From the NCBI GenBank assembly GCA_938041955.1, contig CALISD010000129.1:1-64000 (forward strand): DNA of 64,000 nucleotides. Direction: 5' to 3'. Shown here piece by piece: positions 16,270 to 25,027 of this stretch. Numbering within the stretch: position 1 is the first letter of the stretch; each line of letters starts with the position of its first letter. This DNA comes from an uncultured Granulosicoccaceae bacterium (GTDB lineage: Bacteria > Pseudomonadota > Gammaproteobacteria > Granulosicoccales > Granulosicoccaceae). Both the position numbers and the translations under genes were made by a program. The notes under the pieces are model-generated. The model worked only from the letters and a program-made list of their open reading frames with translations. It was not told the DNA's origin and ran no database searches.

Positions 16270-18276
16270 TCACTGGTCGCTCTGTGAATTATTCGGTATT
16301 ACCTCAATGCGGCTTATCATGTTGAGTAAAAATGGTTTTGCGATCTCTGGATACGACAACACAGGTGTATTGAAACAGGATTCTTTGATCATTCTGCGAA
16401 TGTGTCTTCTTATGACCACCGGCACAACAATTACGGTGGGGTTCAGTGAATGTATGGCGCTCTGCAGTGCATGAGAAATACTGTCTGAATATTGTGGACT
16501 GAGACCGAGTTCGCTGGTGCCGGTATTTTCGCGGACCATTCCTAATAATTCCTCTTCCAGTGTGATCGAGAGCCCTATGGCCTCAATGACCCCCTCTGTA
16601 GCGTATTGGTGGCATAGTTGCCGACCCAGTGCAATGCGCGCATATTCGGTTAAATTCGCAAGGTCCTTTTCCTGTAAGCTGGCGGCGGCTACCGCCTCAA
16701 GTGCGGCAGCAAGGTTTCTGATCGGGACTTCTTCTTCAACCAGATTCTTTACCACGGTAGAGATTGACTGTAGCGATAGCGCTCGTTGAACCTCCTTAAC
16801 AACCTCCGGTGAATGCTCAGACGTCTGCAACAGTAGTCTGTTGGTTTGTTCAAGACCGATGAATAAGCCGATGTTTTTTCGAATAGCCAGCATGCTTTTA
16901 AGCGCTATGTCATCCAGGTCGTTAGGTGTTTCTGCAACTCCTGTGATGACTGGCACATCAAACACATCAAGCGACCAGCGTGTTGTTTCCTCTGTTGACC
17001 AGGTAAAGGTTAGGATCGGTAGTGTTACCCCGGTGCGTTCATGATGGTTATCCAGAAGTTCCTGCATTGTGTGTTGAATGCTGGTGTCTCCACCGTAGTG
17101 GGAGAGCTTGTGTGGTAAGTTGAAAGTAAGTGGTGATGAGTCTTTGAAACTTACCACGTTGGTATTTTTCACCAGGCTTACGCGCTGGTCTGCGCGGCGT
17201 TGTAATACCGTATCAAAAGCGGGAGCAGAATAGGAGTGGACAATCAAACTGAAGGCTGGCACCAGCATCGCGCCGGCGAAGAAAAGTACGATGCCTAAAC
17301 CGGTAAATATTGCGCTTGGAAAACCCGGAACCAGTGCGAAAAAAATACACATGACTCCGGCTACAATCAAGACACGGGGAATAGCAGAAAATTGCTGTTG
17401 AATGGCATCACCCAAATGATCGTCTGATCCGGCGTCGCTGACACGGGTGACAATAAGGCCGGCCGCCATGGCACCGAAGAGCGCTGGAATTTGCGCGACT
17501 AGACCATCGCCAATGGTGAGTATGGAATACTTGTTAATGGCATCGCCGCTTGACATTCCCAGCTGAAAAACACCGACAGCGAGCCCGCCGAGCAGGTTGA
17601 TTATAATAACGACAATGCCTGCGATCGCATCACCTTTTACAAATTTCATCGCGCCGTCAAGGCTGCCATGCAATTGGCTTTCTTTTTCCAGATCGGATCG
17701 TTTCTGTCTGGCTTCGGTTTTATCAATCAGGCCGGACCTTAAGTCTGAATCGATTGAAAGCTGTTTGCCCGGCATTGCGTCAAGGGTGAACCTTGCGCCT
17801 ACCTCAGCGACCCGTTCTGAACCTTTGGCTATTACCAGAAACTGCACTAGTGTGATGATTAAAAACACCACTAAGCCGACTACGATGTTGCCGCCGGCTA
17901 CCATCGCGCCGAAGGTTTCAATGATGTTGCCGGCATCTCCCTCAAGTAGAATAAGCCGGGTAGTGGCTACAGAGAGTGCGAGTCTGAAAAGTGTAGATAT
18001 CAATAATACACTTGGGAACGCCGAGAACTGCAATGCGGAGTTAACGTATATAGCCATTAAAACAAGCATCACACCCAGCGCTATGTTCATTGCCACCAGT
18101 GTATCAATTAGTACAAGCGGCAACGGCAGGATCATCAGGCCAATGATGGCAATGATAAGAAACGCTAGAATTACGTCGCTACTGTTGCTTGATATTCTGC
18201 TGGCACCGTCGAGAAACATCTGCAGATAATTACTGTTCGCTTTGAGGTTCGGGTGTGCGTTGTTGTGTGTGGACAT
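16270..18276 (-). CDS. sctV: T3SS export apparatus protein SctV (FlhA/YscV family)
   Basis: The 668-residue product has about eight N-terminal transmembrane helices. The highly conserved FHIPEP segment is present (MPGKQLSIDSDLRSGLID, then GSLDGAMKFVKGDAIAGI). A large cytoplasmic domain (about residues 350-668) follows; in homologues it forms the nonameric ring that receives chaperone-substrate complexes. Length is normal for an injectisome SctV. It is the first gene of the minus-strand arm, divergent from sctC across a regulatory region of about 760 bp. Confidence 0.95.
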   Translation of the reverse strand: MSTHNNAHPNLKANSNYLQMFLDGASRISSNSSDVILAFLIIAIIGLMILPLPLVLIDTLVAMNIALGVMLVLMAIYVNSALQFSAFPSVLLISTLFRLALSVATTRLILLEGDAGNIIETFGAMVAGGNIVVGLVVFLIITLVQFLVIAKGSERVAEVGARFTLDAMPGKQLSIDSDLRSGLIDKTEARQKRSDLEKESQLHGSLDGAMKFVKGDAIAGIVVIIINLLGGLAVGVFQLGMSSGDAINKYSILTIGDGLVAQIPALFGAMAAGLIVTRVSDAGSDDHLGDAIQQQFSAIPRVLIVAGVMCIFFALVPGFPSAIFTGLGIVLFFAGAMLVPAFSLIVHSYSAPAFDTVLQRRADQRVSLVKNTNVVSFKDSSPLTFNLPHKLSHYGGDTSIQHTMQELLDNHHERTGVTLPILTFTWSTEETTRWSLDVFDVPVITGVAETPNDLDDIALKSMLAIRKNIGLFIGLEQTNRLLLQTSEHSPEVVKEVQRALSLQSISTVVKNLVEEEVPIRNLAAALEAVAAASLQEKDLANLTEYARIALGRQLCHQYATEGVIEAIGLSITLEEELLGMVRENTGTSELGLSPQYSDSISHALQSAIHSLNPTVIVVPVVIRRHIRRMIKESCFNTPVLSYPEIAKPFLLNMISRIEVIPNNSQSDQ

Positions 18277-19035
18277 TTTAGCTACCTAAAACGTTAGTAG
18301 TAATTGTTGTGCAGTGTCTAAACTGCGTGTTGATATGTTGATATGTTGATGACAACAATTCGAATAATAAGTAAATAACCAGGAACAATGAATGCAATCT
18401 ATTATTGCATTTACCGGTTCCTATGCGTTGTTATCGTAACGTGAAAAGAAATTTCAGTGCCAGTGGACGGATTCGACCATGTGGTTCTCCTGCTAATCAG
18501 AAATAGGTTTCCCTTGGATGAATAATTAGTACGGTTAGTGAATTAACAACTGACGTAACTGATTTTCTAACACTTATTGAAGTATCAAACAGGGATCACA
18601 TTAGTTCATAATCGTAGGCATAGCGATTAAAGTGAAGGGAATAAAAATAGTAATAATTTTTTCTGTTAGTAAAAATACGTATACCGTTTATTTCTTGCAA
18701 TAGGGAAAATGTGATTGTTGAGAAATTACCCATACGGCATAGAACAATGCGCTTCTCTAAAGAAGACGGATATCGTTATCACAGATTTAGCGTGTTGGAT
18801 CAATCAGAAATGTAGTTCGTATGGTGTATTGGTGGAGCATCAATAATCCGTTACTCTTCGCTCAGAATTACGACAACATGCAAGAAAAATAAAAAAAATG
18901 CATTACTTTATGTCGGTAATTATGGTTGTGTTTCTCTTATGGTGGAGATGTTGTATTTCTCTGACAAAAATAAAAACAAACGCGGAGATTTGAAGTGAGA
19001 GTTTGAGGTGGGGATTTGAGAATAAGGATATTCTT
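18277..19035. promoter_or_regulatory. Divergent AT-rich control region of the two T3SS arms
   Basis: The gap separates sctV (minus) from sctC (plus), so promoters for both arms should lie here. It is clearly AT-richer than its neighbours. Visible structure: three near-tandem TGTTGATA units (about 18329-18351) and a long dyad (18381-18422). I could not assign specific -35/-10 elements or an alternative-sigma box with confidence. Confidence 0.55.
18381..18422. promoter_or_regulatory. Inverted repeat in the sctV-sctC control region
   Basis: Outer arms AGGAAC/GTTCCT and inner arms AATGCAAT/ATTGCATT around CTATT form a 42-bp dyad. No T tract follows. It lies about 105 bp upstream of sctV, so it could be an operator, perhaps for the LuxR/FixJ-type regulator encoded in the cluster, or a 5' UTR hairpin. 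Confidence 0.45.
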
Positions 19036-21036
19036 ATGGCTGGTTGGTCTTTAGGTTTATTTTTTATTGGCGCTGTATGTATGGCTGTCCTGGTCAGTGT
19101 TCCAGTACACGCAGCCAACGTTCCGAACTTTGAAAAAAGCGTTGACTTTAATGTCAGAGAGCAACCGGTAGAGGAATTTCTAAACGCTTTATTTCAGGAA
19201 ATAGATGTTCCGGTTGCCATCAATTCTTCATTGATAGGTAATGTTAACGGGCGATTTCGCGATTCCGCCCGTAGTGTTTTTGATGAAATCTCAGGTGCTT
19301 TTAATGTCGTTGTTTATTACGACGGTGCCGTGGCGCAGGCCTATAGAAAAAACGAAATCAGTAGACGGTTAATACCCGCAAGCAAAACCGAAGCGGGGAG
19401 GGTGGCGTCTATTGTCGATAAAATGGGTTTACCTGATTCATTGAACAAGATTGAGCTGGAAGACAGTGGTGTGGTGGCCACTGGTTTTCGACGATTCCAG
19501 GAGCAACTTGATGAAATCATTACTTCGGTAAAGGAATTGCCAGTTCCGGTAGCTAAGAAAAAAACTGAGCCGGAGGTGCAGATTGCGGTTTCGTTTCCGG
19601 AAGAATCGCCGCTGGTCTACCAGGTTTTTAAATTAAAACATGCATGGGCAACTGATACTAATTTCCCGGTTGCTGGCCAGACTATTGTTGTTCCGGGTGT
19701 TGCTACGCTTCTCAATCAGTTGCTATTGCAAGATGGGGCAGGCGGAGGTGATTTAAGTTCGTTTGAACACAATCGTACTCTTAGAGATCTTAAAGGATTA
19801 GGTCTATCGAGTCGTAAAAATTCGCTGCAAAACGACAGTCAATCAGTTGCTGAAGTCAGCGCTGATGATCTTACCACGACGCCTAGAATTGTTGCAGACT
19901 CGAGACTGAATGCCATCGTAATTCGGGATAAAGAAAATAAAATGCCCGCCTACCGGAGGTTGATTGATAGTCTGGATGTGGAATCAGAAATGGTAGAGAT
20001 CGAAGCTACCATCATTGATATTAATACGGATAAAACGCGAGAGTTAGGGGTCAATTGGCGGTATCGGGACAATGATGCTGATGTGTTGTTAGGCGATGGC
20101 TCATCAGCAGACCAATCTCTGATAGCGGGTAATGGACTTATAACTCCGCAGGGACAAGGCGGAATACTCTCTTTCAGTTTGGGTGAGCCGGCAAATTTTC
20201 TGGCTAGAGTTCGAGCGTTGGAGCAAAAAGGCGCGGCCCGTGTAATTTCAAAGCCACACGTCATCACGCTATCAGATGTAGAGGCGGTGTTAGCGGCCAC
20301 CACTGAGTTTTTTGTGCGAGTGGCCGGTGAAGAAGAGGTTGATTTATTTAACGTGCCCGTCGGTACAACACTCAGGGTCACCCCGCATATTTTTACGGAT
20401 GGGGGGCAGAATCGAATAAAGCTGTTGGTCAATATTGAGGATGGTTCGCAAACCTCCGGTACGCCGGTAGACAACATTCCCATTGTAGAGCGAGCAAATA
20501 TTAGTACGCAGGCGGTGGTCAATGACGGTGACAGTCTGTTAGTGGGCGGTTTGGTCAGGGATAGCTATCGGAACGCAGGGTATCAGGTGCCGGTATTGGG
20601 TCGGATTCCGTTACTGGGTGGGTTGTTCCGTTCCAGATCGAATCAGGTGGTGCGTGTAGAAAGGTTGTTCATGATTACGCCACGAGTAGCGAGTGGTATT
20701 GGTTTCGGTCCGGGGAAATATTCCGCGACGCTATCGGGAGATCAGAATCAGATCGTACAGGACTCCACCAAGAGGATAGACGCTATCGACACCCCTTATC
20801 GAGCACCGATTTCTTATTGGTCAGAGGAGTCAAGAACCCGAGGTGTGCAAGAGTTTGTTTCACAGACTGCAGGTACTCCACAGGCTGGTGTCGCGGGATC
20901 TAATAAGCAAAAAATACTGACAGCGTCGGCTGACCAGGCCGCCGTGGGCGCTTCTGGTGATGGTAGCTACGCCATTATTCAAGGCAATGTGTTTAGAACT
21001 CCGTTTAAGGTTGAAGAGTGGGTGACGGGCAACTAA
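19036..21036 (+). CDS. sctC: T3SS outer-membrane secretin SctC
   Basis: I chose the ATG at 19036 (AAGGAT at 19024-19029) over a TTG at 19003; it gives 666 residues with a signal peptide ending near VPVHA-AN. An N0-like domain (about 30-100) and N1/N3-type domains follow. Then comes the secretin core with VEIEATIIDIN, the VGTTLRVTPHI segment and the GGLVRDS, RIPLLGGLFR and LFMITPR motifs. SctC forms the outer-membrane ring of the injectisome. Its presence shows this is not a flagellar system. It is the first gene of the plus-strand operon. Confidence 0.95.
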   Translation: MAGWSLGLFFIGAVCMAVLVSVPVHAANVPNFEKSVDFNVREQPVEEFLNALFQEIDVPVAINSSLIGNVNGRFRDSARSVFDEISGAFNVVVYYDGAVAQAYRKNEISRRLIPASKTEAGRVASIVDKMGLPDSLNKIELEDSGVVATGFRRFQEQLDEIITSVKELPVPVAKKKTEPEVQIAVSFPEESPLVYQVFKLKHAWATDTNFPVAGQTIVVPGVATLLNQLLLQDGAGGGDLSSFEHNRTLRDLKGLGLSSRKNSLQNDSQSVAEVSADDLTTTPRIVADSRLNAIVIRDKENKMPAYRRLIDSLDVESEMVEIEATIIDINTDKTRELGVNWRYRDNDADVLLGDGSSADQSLIAGNGLITPQGQGGILSFSLGEPANFLARVRALEQKGAARVISKPHVITLSDVEAVLAATTEFFVRVAGEEEVDLFNVPVGTTLRVTPHIFTDGGQNRIKLLVNIEDGSQTSGTPVDNIPIVERANISTQAVVNDGDSLLVGGLVRDSYRNAGYQVPVLGRIPLLGGLFRSRSNQVVRVERLFMITPRVASGIGFGPGKYSATLSGDQNQIVQDSTKRIDAIDTPYRAPISYWSEESRTRGVQEFVSQTAGTPQAGVAGSNKQKILTASADQAAVGASGDGSYAIIQGNVFRTPFKVEEWVTGN

Positions 21037-21075
21037 TGGCTACGCACACAAGATTCACTTCACGGGAGAACTTCA

Positions 21076-22266
21076 ATGAATAGGAAAATTGATATAAAAC
21101 TTACTGACGAACATACCACTGGTAAGTTTATTGTGACGTCAGGTATAAATGCAGGAGCAGAATATACCATCCGTGAGGGCGATACAGTAACGCTAGGGGC
21201 GAGCATTGATAGTGATATTGTGGTTCATAGCTCAAGTGTTGAGCAGTGGCTGGCCAGCATAGAAAATCGTTCTGGTGTGCTCTTCCTCACGGTGATTGAA
21301 GGCACGATTCTCCGCGATGGCGAACTGTTGGAAGCTGCTGTACCAGTGCAGATTGATGAGCGCAATATATTTGTTGTTGGTGATACCGAGTTTCGGGGGG
21401 CTTACGAGCGTAATCTTATCCTATCTGGAAAGCTCGGAAAAATACACCAGTCGCCTAATGAAGATAGCAAATCATCCAGCCGGATAGGGCCCTTGGTGCC
21501 TGGCCCCGGGCCATTGAATCCCGGGCAATTGCGAAAAGGAATTGATGAGAAAAGAAATAGTGTGCGCTCGGGCGTAAAGTACCTGTTGCTGGGGTTTTCA
21601 ATTTTGTGTGTGGCAGTGGGTACTCTTTCAGCGATTTATGCTTTGACTGGCAGTGTGATCATGGTCAATGCAGCGCCCGGGCCTTCTTATTCAGCTTTTG
21701 AGGAGAAAATCGAAGCTCTGGATCTTGATACGTTCAATTTTGCAAGGGACGGCGATAAGTATCTGATTACCGGTATGGTGGATACACGTGAGCAGAAAAA
21801 TCAGCTGCTGGGTATTGCAAGTGAAACTGACACTGTCGTGACGCTTGATCTACAGGTAAATGATGAACTAATCGAATCCATCGAAGACATTTACCGGGTC
21901 AATGGTATCAAGGCAAAGGCGCAGGTGCTTGAACCGGGACGTGTACGAGTTAACACCAAAACCAATGATGTCGACAAGCTGGATCTGGTGGAGCTGTCTG
22001 CCACGCAAGATATCCCGTCCCTGCAGCAGTTGGAGGTAATAAATGAACCTCCAGGAACAATAATGGAGCCGGCTAAGCCTGTCAGGCAGGATCCTGATAA
22101 ACGAGTGACTTTGATTGCCGCTGGCACGAACGCTTATATCATGACACAGGACCAATCAAGGTACTTTGTTGGTGCGCTTTTACCTTCGGGGCATTTAGTT
22201 GAAAGTATCGAGAATGGCATTGTCATTGTCAGCAGGGGAGGGATGAAAGAAACACTGAAGTATTAG
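21076..22266 (+). CDS. sctD: T3SS inner-membrane ring protein SctD
   Basis: The 396-residue product has an N-terminal FHA-like cytoplasmic domain (about 1-110; TLGASIDSDIVVHS), a Pro-rich linker, one transmembrane helix (about residues 169-192; YLLLGFSILCVAVGTLSAIY), and a periplasmic part with ring-building-type beta-alpha modules. This is the usual SctD layout, and it lies directly downstream of sctC as in Ysc systems. SctD connects the secretin to the SctJ ring. Confidence 0.9.
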   Translation: MNRKIDIKLTDEHTTGKFIVTSGINAGAEYTIREGDTVTLGASIDSDIVVHSSSVEQWLASIENRSGVLFLTVIEGTILRDGELLEAAVPVQIDERNIFVVGDTEFRGAYERNLILSGKLGKIHQSPNEDSKSSSRIGPLVPGPGPLNPGQLRKGIDEKRNSVRSGVKYLLLGFSILCVAVGTLSAIYALTGSVIMVNAAPGPSYSAFEEKIEALDLDTFNFARDGDKYLITGMVDTREQKNQLLGIASETDTVVTLDLQVNDELIESIEDIYRVNGIKAKAQVLEPGRVRVNTKTNDVDKLDLVELSATQDIPSLQQLEVINEPPGTIMEPAKPVRQDPDKRVTLIAAGTNAYIMTQDQSRYFVGALLPSGHLVESIENGIVIVSRGGMKETLKY

Positions 22267-22304
22267 TAGCAATTCATTTATAGAGAATATAGGGGAGAAT
22301 ATTA

Positions 22305-22601
22305 ATGTCAGAAATCACAACAGCACAAGTAACTTCGATGTTGTCGGCTAATTCCACCGGGCGTGGTAAAAACTCGAACAGCTGGTTTGAGGAAATGGCT
22401 GACGCATGGGGTTCTGCATTAAATGCTCAGGCCACTCGCATTGTGGAAAAAGCAGATGAGGTGGCCGGTGGTTTTGATACACCGGCAGAAATTACAGAGC
22501 TCACAGCTGAATCACTGCGTATGAACTTTATTTCTAATAGCTCACATACGTCATTGACCAGTGTCGGCTCAGCCTTGGAAACACTGGCGCGCAAGCAATA
22601 G
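22305..22601 (+). CDS. sctF: Probable T3SS needle subunit SctF
   Basis: A 98-residue, Cys-free, helical protein with no signal peptide. It follows sctD by 38 bp with a GGGGAGAA ribosome site. The C-terminal half (ITELTAESLRMNF, then ALETLARKQ) resembles the polymerising helix of needle and rod subunits, and shares the TPAEI...LT..S pattern with the next gene, the inner rod candidate. The position (D-F-I-J) and length support SctF. Swapping of the F and I roles between the two genes cannot be excluded by eye. Confidence 0.75.
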   Translation: MSEITTAQVTSMLSANSTGRGKNSNSWFEEMADAWGSALNAQATRIVEKADEVAGGFDTPAEITELTAESLRMNFISNSSHTSLTSVGSALETLARKQ

Positions 22602-22670
22602 TTGATGGAATATTCTATTTCCACTATGTGATTTGTGAAGTGCTTTGTATTGAATTGGAGGGCGTATTAA

Positions 22671-23048
22671 ATGGAACCTATTACATCAAGTTCAACCACA
22701 GTCAGGCACACTGTTCAGGAGCCAATGGATATTGCCTATGGTGCTACTCTGGCTGAAGATGCAGAAGCCTTTGAAGCGAGTATGGCATTAGCCGAAAGGC
22801 GACTATCTGAGCCGGTAAGTGAAATAGCAAAAGCGGCCTTTGAGCCATTAAATTATATTAACCAGGAAGCAAAGTCATTAAGTGACTATGCCAGCTCGGC
22901 TGTTGCGTCCGGTAATGAATTAACTCCTGCAGAAATTGTTAATCTGACAGTTCAAAGTCATAAATTTCTGTTTCACAGCCAGTTGACGGCCAACGTTGCA
23001 AACAGATCTGCAGAAGGAATTCAGCAATTGTTCCGGCAGCAAGGATAG
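22671..23048 (+). CDS. sctI: Probable T3SS inner rod protein SctI
   Basis: The 125-residue, Cys-free protein ends in LTPAEIVNLTVQSHKFLFHS followed by a terminal helix with FRQQG. This is the typical C-terminal signature of YscI/SctI rods, immediately before sctJ. There is no signal peptide. The start ATG at 22671 follows GGAGGG at 22658-22663. The rod links the export gate to the needle. Confidence 0.85.
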   Translation: MEPITSSSTTVRHTVQEPMDIAYGATLAEDAEAFEASMALAERRLSEPVSEIAKAAFEPLNYINQEAKSLSDYASSAVASGNELTPAEIVNLTVQSHKFLFHSQLTANVANRSAEGIQQLFRQQG

Positions 23049-23052
23049 CGTG

Positions 23053-23802
23053 ATGAAAATGCCAATTGCATTGCTGTTCGTCATTCTATTTCTCACCGGA
23101 TGTGAGTCACAGGTGTTATTTTCTAACCTTACTGAAAGTGAGGCGAATGAAATAGCAGCAGCTTTATATTCTGCCAACCTGCCGGCTGACAAAGTGGCTG
23201 ATAAAAAAGGCGGCAGCTATAAAATATTCACCAATCAATCTTCATTCTCGGATGCGGTCACGGTTCTGCAATTACGAGGTTTGCCGCGTGAGCGCTTTGC
23301 AAGTGTTGGTGAGGTGTTTGAGAAAGATGGCTTTGTATCTTCACCGCTTGAGGAGCGAGCCCGTCTCAACTTTGCTATAAGTCAGGAGCTCTCCCGAACT
23401 ATTTCAAATATAGATGGTGTGGTGATGGCGAGGGTGCACTTAGCGGTGCCGAAAAAAGCTCACCTGGCAGAATCGGTGGAGCCATCGAGTGCTTCCGTTT
23501 TTGTAAAGCATCGTGCAGATGTAGATTTGGCCGGCAGTGTAGGAAAGATAAAGTCACTGGTCGTAACAGGTCTTGAGAATCTGCCCTATGACAATGTCAC
23601 TGTGGCATTGTTTCCCGCACAACACGAGCCCACTCCGTTGAACGGCGCGACTGCAGCCGCACAGATAAGTAAGGCATCAATGGGAGAGATCAGCCCTACC
23701 ACTATTGTTACCGCGCTAATTGTATTTTTTCTGTCGATAGCGGGTTTAAGGTTGATTTCGTTTATTAGAGCTCTGATTTTTTCTTCAGAAGAAAAGGATT
23801 AG
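23053..23802 (+). CDS. sctJ: T3SS lipoprotein ring component SctJ
   Basis: The chosen ATG at 23053 follows AAGGAT (23041-23046), which overlaps the sctI stop, and gives a 249-residue lipoprotein. The lipobox LTGC falls at residues 14-17. YscJ/FliF domain features: LSESEANEIAAALYSANL-like start, GLPRERF, SPLEERARLNFAISQELSRT and a C-terminal transmembrane helix (TTIVTALIVFFLSIAGL). SctJ forms the inner-membrane ring with SctD. The open frame upstream to 22996 overlaps sctI and is not needed. Confidence 0.95.
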   Translation: MKMPIALLFVILFLTGCESQVLFSNLTESEANEIAAALYSANLPADKVADKKGGSYKIFTNQSSFSDAVTVLQLRGLPRERFASVGEVFEKDGFVSSPLEERARLNFAISQELSRTISNIDGVVMARVHLAVPKKAHLAESVEPSSASVFVKHRADVDLAGSVGKIKSLVVTGLENLPYDNVTVALFPAQHEPTPLNGATAAAQISKASMGEISPTTIVTALIVFFLSIAGLRLISFIRALIFSSEEKD

Positions 23803-23806
23803 TACG

Positions 23807-24376
23807 GTGTCTGCTGTCAACATGGAAGAGGCCAGAAGTAGCCGACTGTTTGCCGCTCGCGCAGCAGCACACATAGATTTGCTGAGCCGCCAGACAGGTA
23901 TTGCAGTGGACGGTGTCCCGTGGCAGGTATTGTCAGCGTTACCGGACTGGTGTTTGACTACTAAAAAGGGCCGACAGGAATTGCTACGGGTATGTGGTGC
24001 TTTGTATCTCAGTCCGTCTATTCGTGTTTCGATTGATGGGCTGATATTGCGTAAATTGAGACACTTTGTCGGGTCGAATGTGTTTCATCACATTCGCTCT
24101 GCAGAGAAGTTGAATCATGATGTAGCGGTTAGCTTGGCGGCAGATGAGATTGAGATACAAGTAATGTCGTCTGGAACGTCTGTTCTGTTAGGTACGCTGC
24201 ACGATAATAACCTCATCAGTCTTTACAGAGAATCTATTTTTGGTCTTCACACTCATGGTGTTAGCGCCGAGTTGGCGCATGATATTTATTCACAGGCGGC
24301 TTCTCTGGTAAATGAGAAATCAAGTAAAAATGATGTAGAAGGTACATCAATAGTGGACGAAATATTGGATTGTTAA
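23807..24376 (+). CDS. sctK: T3SS accessory protein SctK
   Basis: A GTG start at 23807 lies 4 bp after sctJ. The 189-residue soluble protein has the pattern LPDWCL, then LLRVCGALYLSPSIRVSIDGLILRKLRHFVG, which is typical of YscK/OrgA-like proteins, including the conserved GA..lsP.lr..idG segment. SctK joins SctQ pods to the SctD ring. Its position between sctJ and sctL is canonical for Ysc-family clusters. Confidence 0.8.
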   Translation: MSAVNMEEARSSRLFAARAAAHIDLLSRQTGIAVDGVPWQVLSALPDWCLTTKKGRQELLRVCGALYLSPSIRVSIDGLILRKLRHFVGSNVFHHIRSAEKLNHDVAVSLAADEIEIQVMSSGTSVLLGTLHDNNLISLYRESIFGLHTHGVSAELAHDIYSQAASLVNEKSSKNDVEGTSIVDEILDC

Positions 24377-24412
24377 GATTGCGCTTCTATGTCACAGGTC
24401 GGTGGATAAATC

Positions 24413-25027
24413 ATGGCGTTAATTACATTTATTAATAATGAGCGACTCACTATGGGTTCGAGCCAGCTTGTGTACGGACCTGAAGAAATAAATTCTCTAT
24501 ACAGTGTGATTGAGCAAGCGGAACTGTTGCAAGACATTTTCTCGACTGAAATAGAAAAGACAGAAGCTGCTTGCAAGGCAGGTTATGAAGCGGGTTACGA
24601 AGAAGGGCAGACTGAGGGGTATGAGGCGGCTCTTGAGCATATCGCTGTCAAGCTAGTGGTACTCGCCAAAGAGGCAAGCAGCGCTCGAGATGAATTGGAA
24701 GAAAGCGCTGCCAAAATCGCTTTAAAGATTGTTGAAAAGATCGCTGGTGAAGTAGGTACAAAAGAGATGATCGCCGCGCTTGCTCAATCTGCCGCTAAGG
24801 ATATGGTGTCGCGTGAACCTGTGGTACTGCGAGTGCATCCTGAAAATTTTGAATACATGAAACGTGAAGGGATACGGCGTGATCAGCCGGCATCCCGAAT
24901 TGTCGAGGTAGTGAGTGATCCCGGGTTAAGTCAGATGGATTGTGTTCTGGAGACTGAGTTCGGCCAGATTAAGGCCGGTCTACAGACCCAGTTAAAAGTG
25001 TTGTCAGAGAGACTGTATGGAGACTGA
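24413..25027 (+). CDS. sctL: T3SS stator protein SctL
   Basis: The 204-residue protein has an Ala/Glu-rich helix with GYEAGYEEGQTEGYEAAL repeats (about 55-80), a coiled coil, and a C-terminal HrpE/YscL domain with VVLRVHPENFEYM and SDPGLSQMDCVLETEFGQI. That closing segment matches the FliH/SctL/V-ATPase E-type end. SctL is the peripheral stator that regulates the SctN ATPase. Its last 11 bp overlap sctN. Confidence 0.92.
   Translation: MALITFINNERLTMGSSQLVYGPEEINSLYSVIEQAELLQDIFSTEIEKTEAACKAGYEAGYEEGQTEGYEAALEHIAVKLVVLAKEASSARDELEESAAKIALKIVEKIAGEVGTKEMIAALAQSAAKDMVSREPVVLRVHPENFEYMKREGIRRDQPASRIVEVVSDPGLSQMDCVLETEFGQIKAGLQTQLKVLSERLYGD

Noticed and set aside
17597-18229. 210-codon frame antisense to sctV (also 19950-20522 antisense to sctC and 8704-9216 antisense to the BatB-C gene)
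   Set aside because: Long antisense shadows of genes with strong family motifs.
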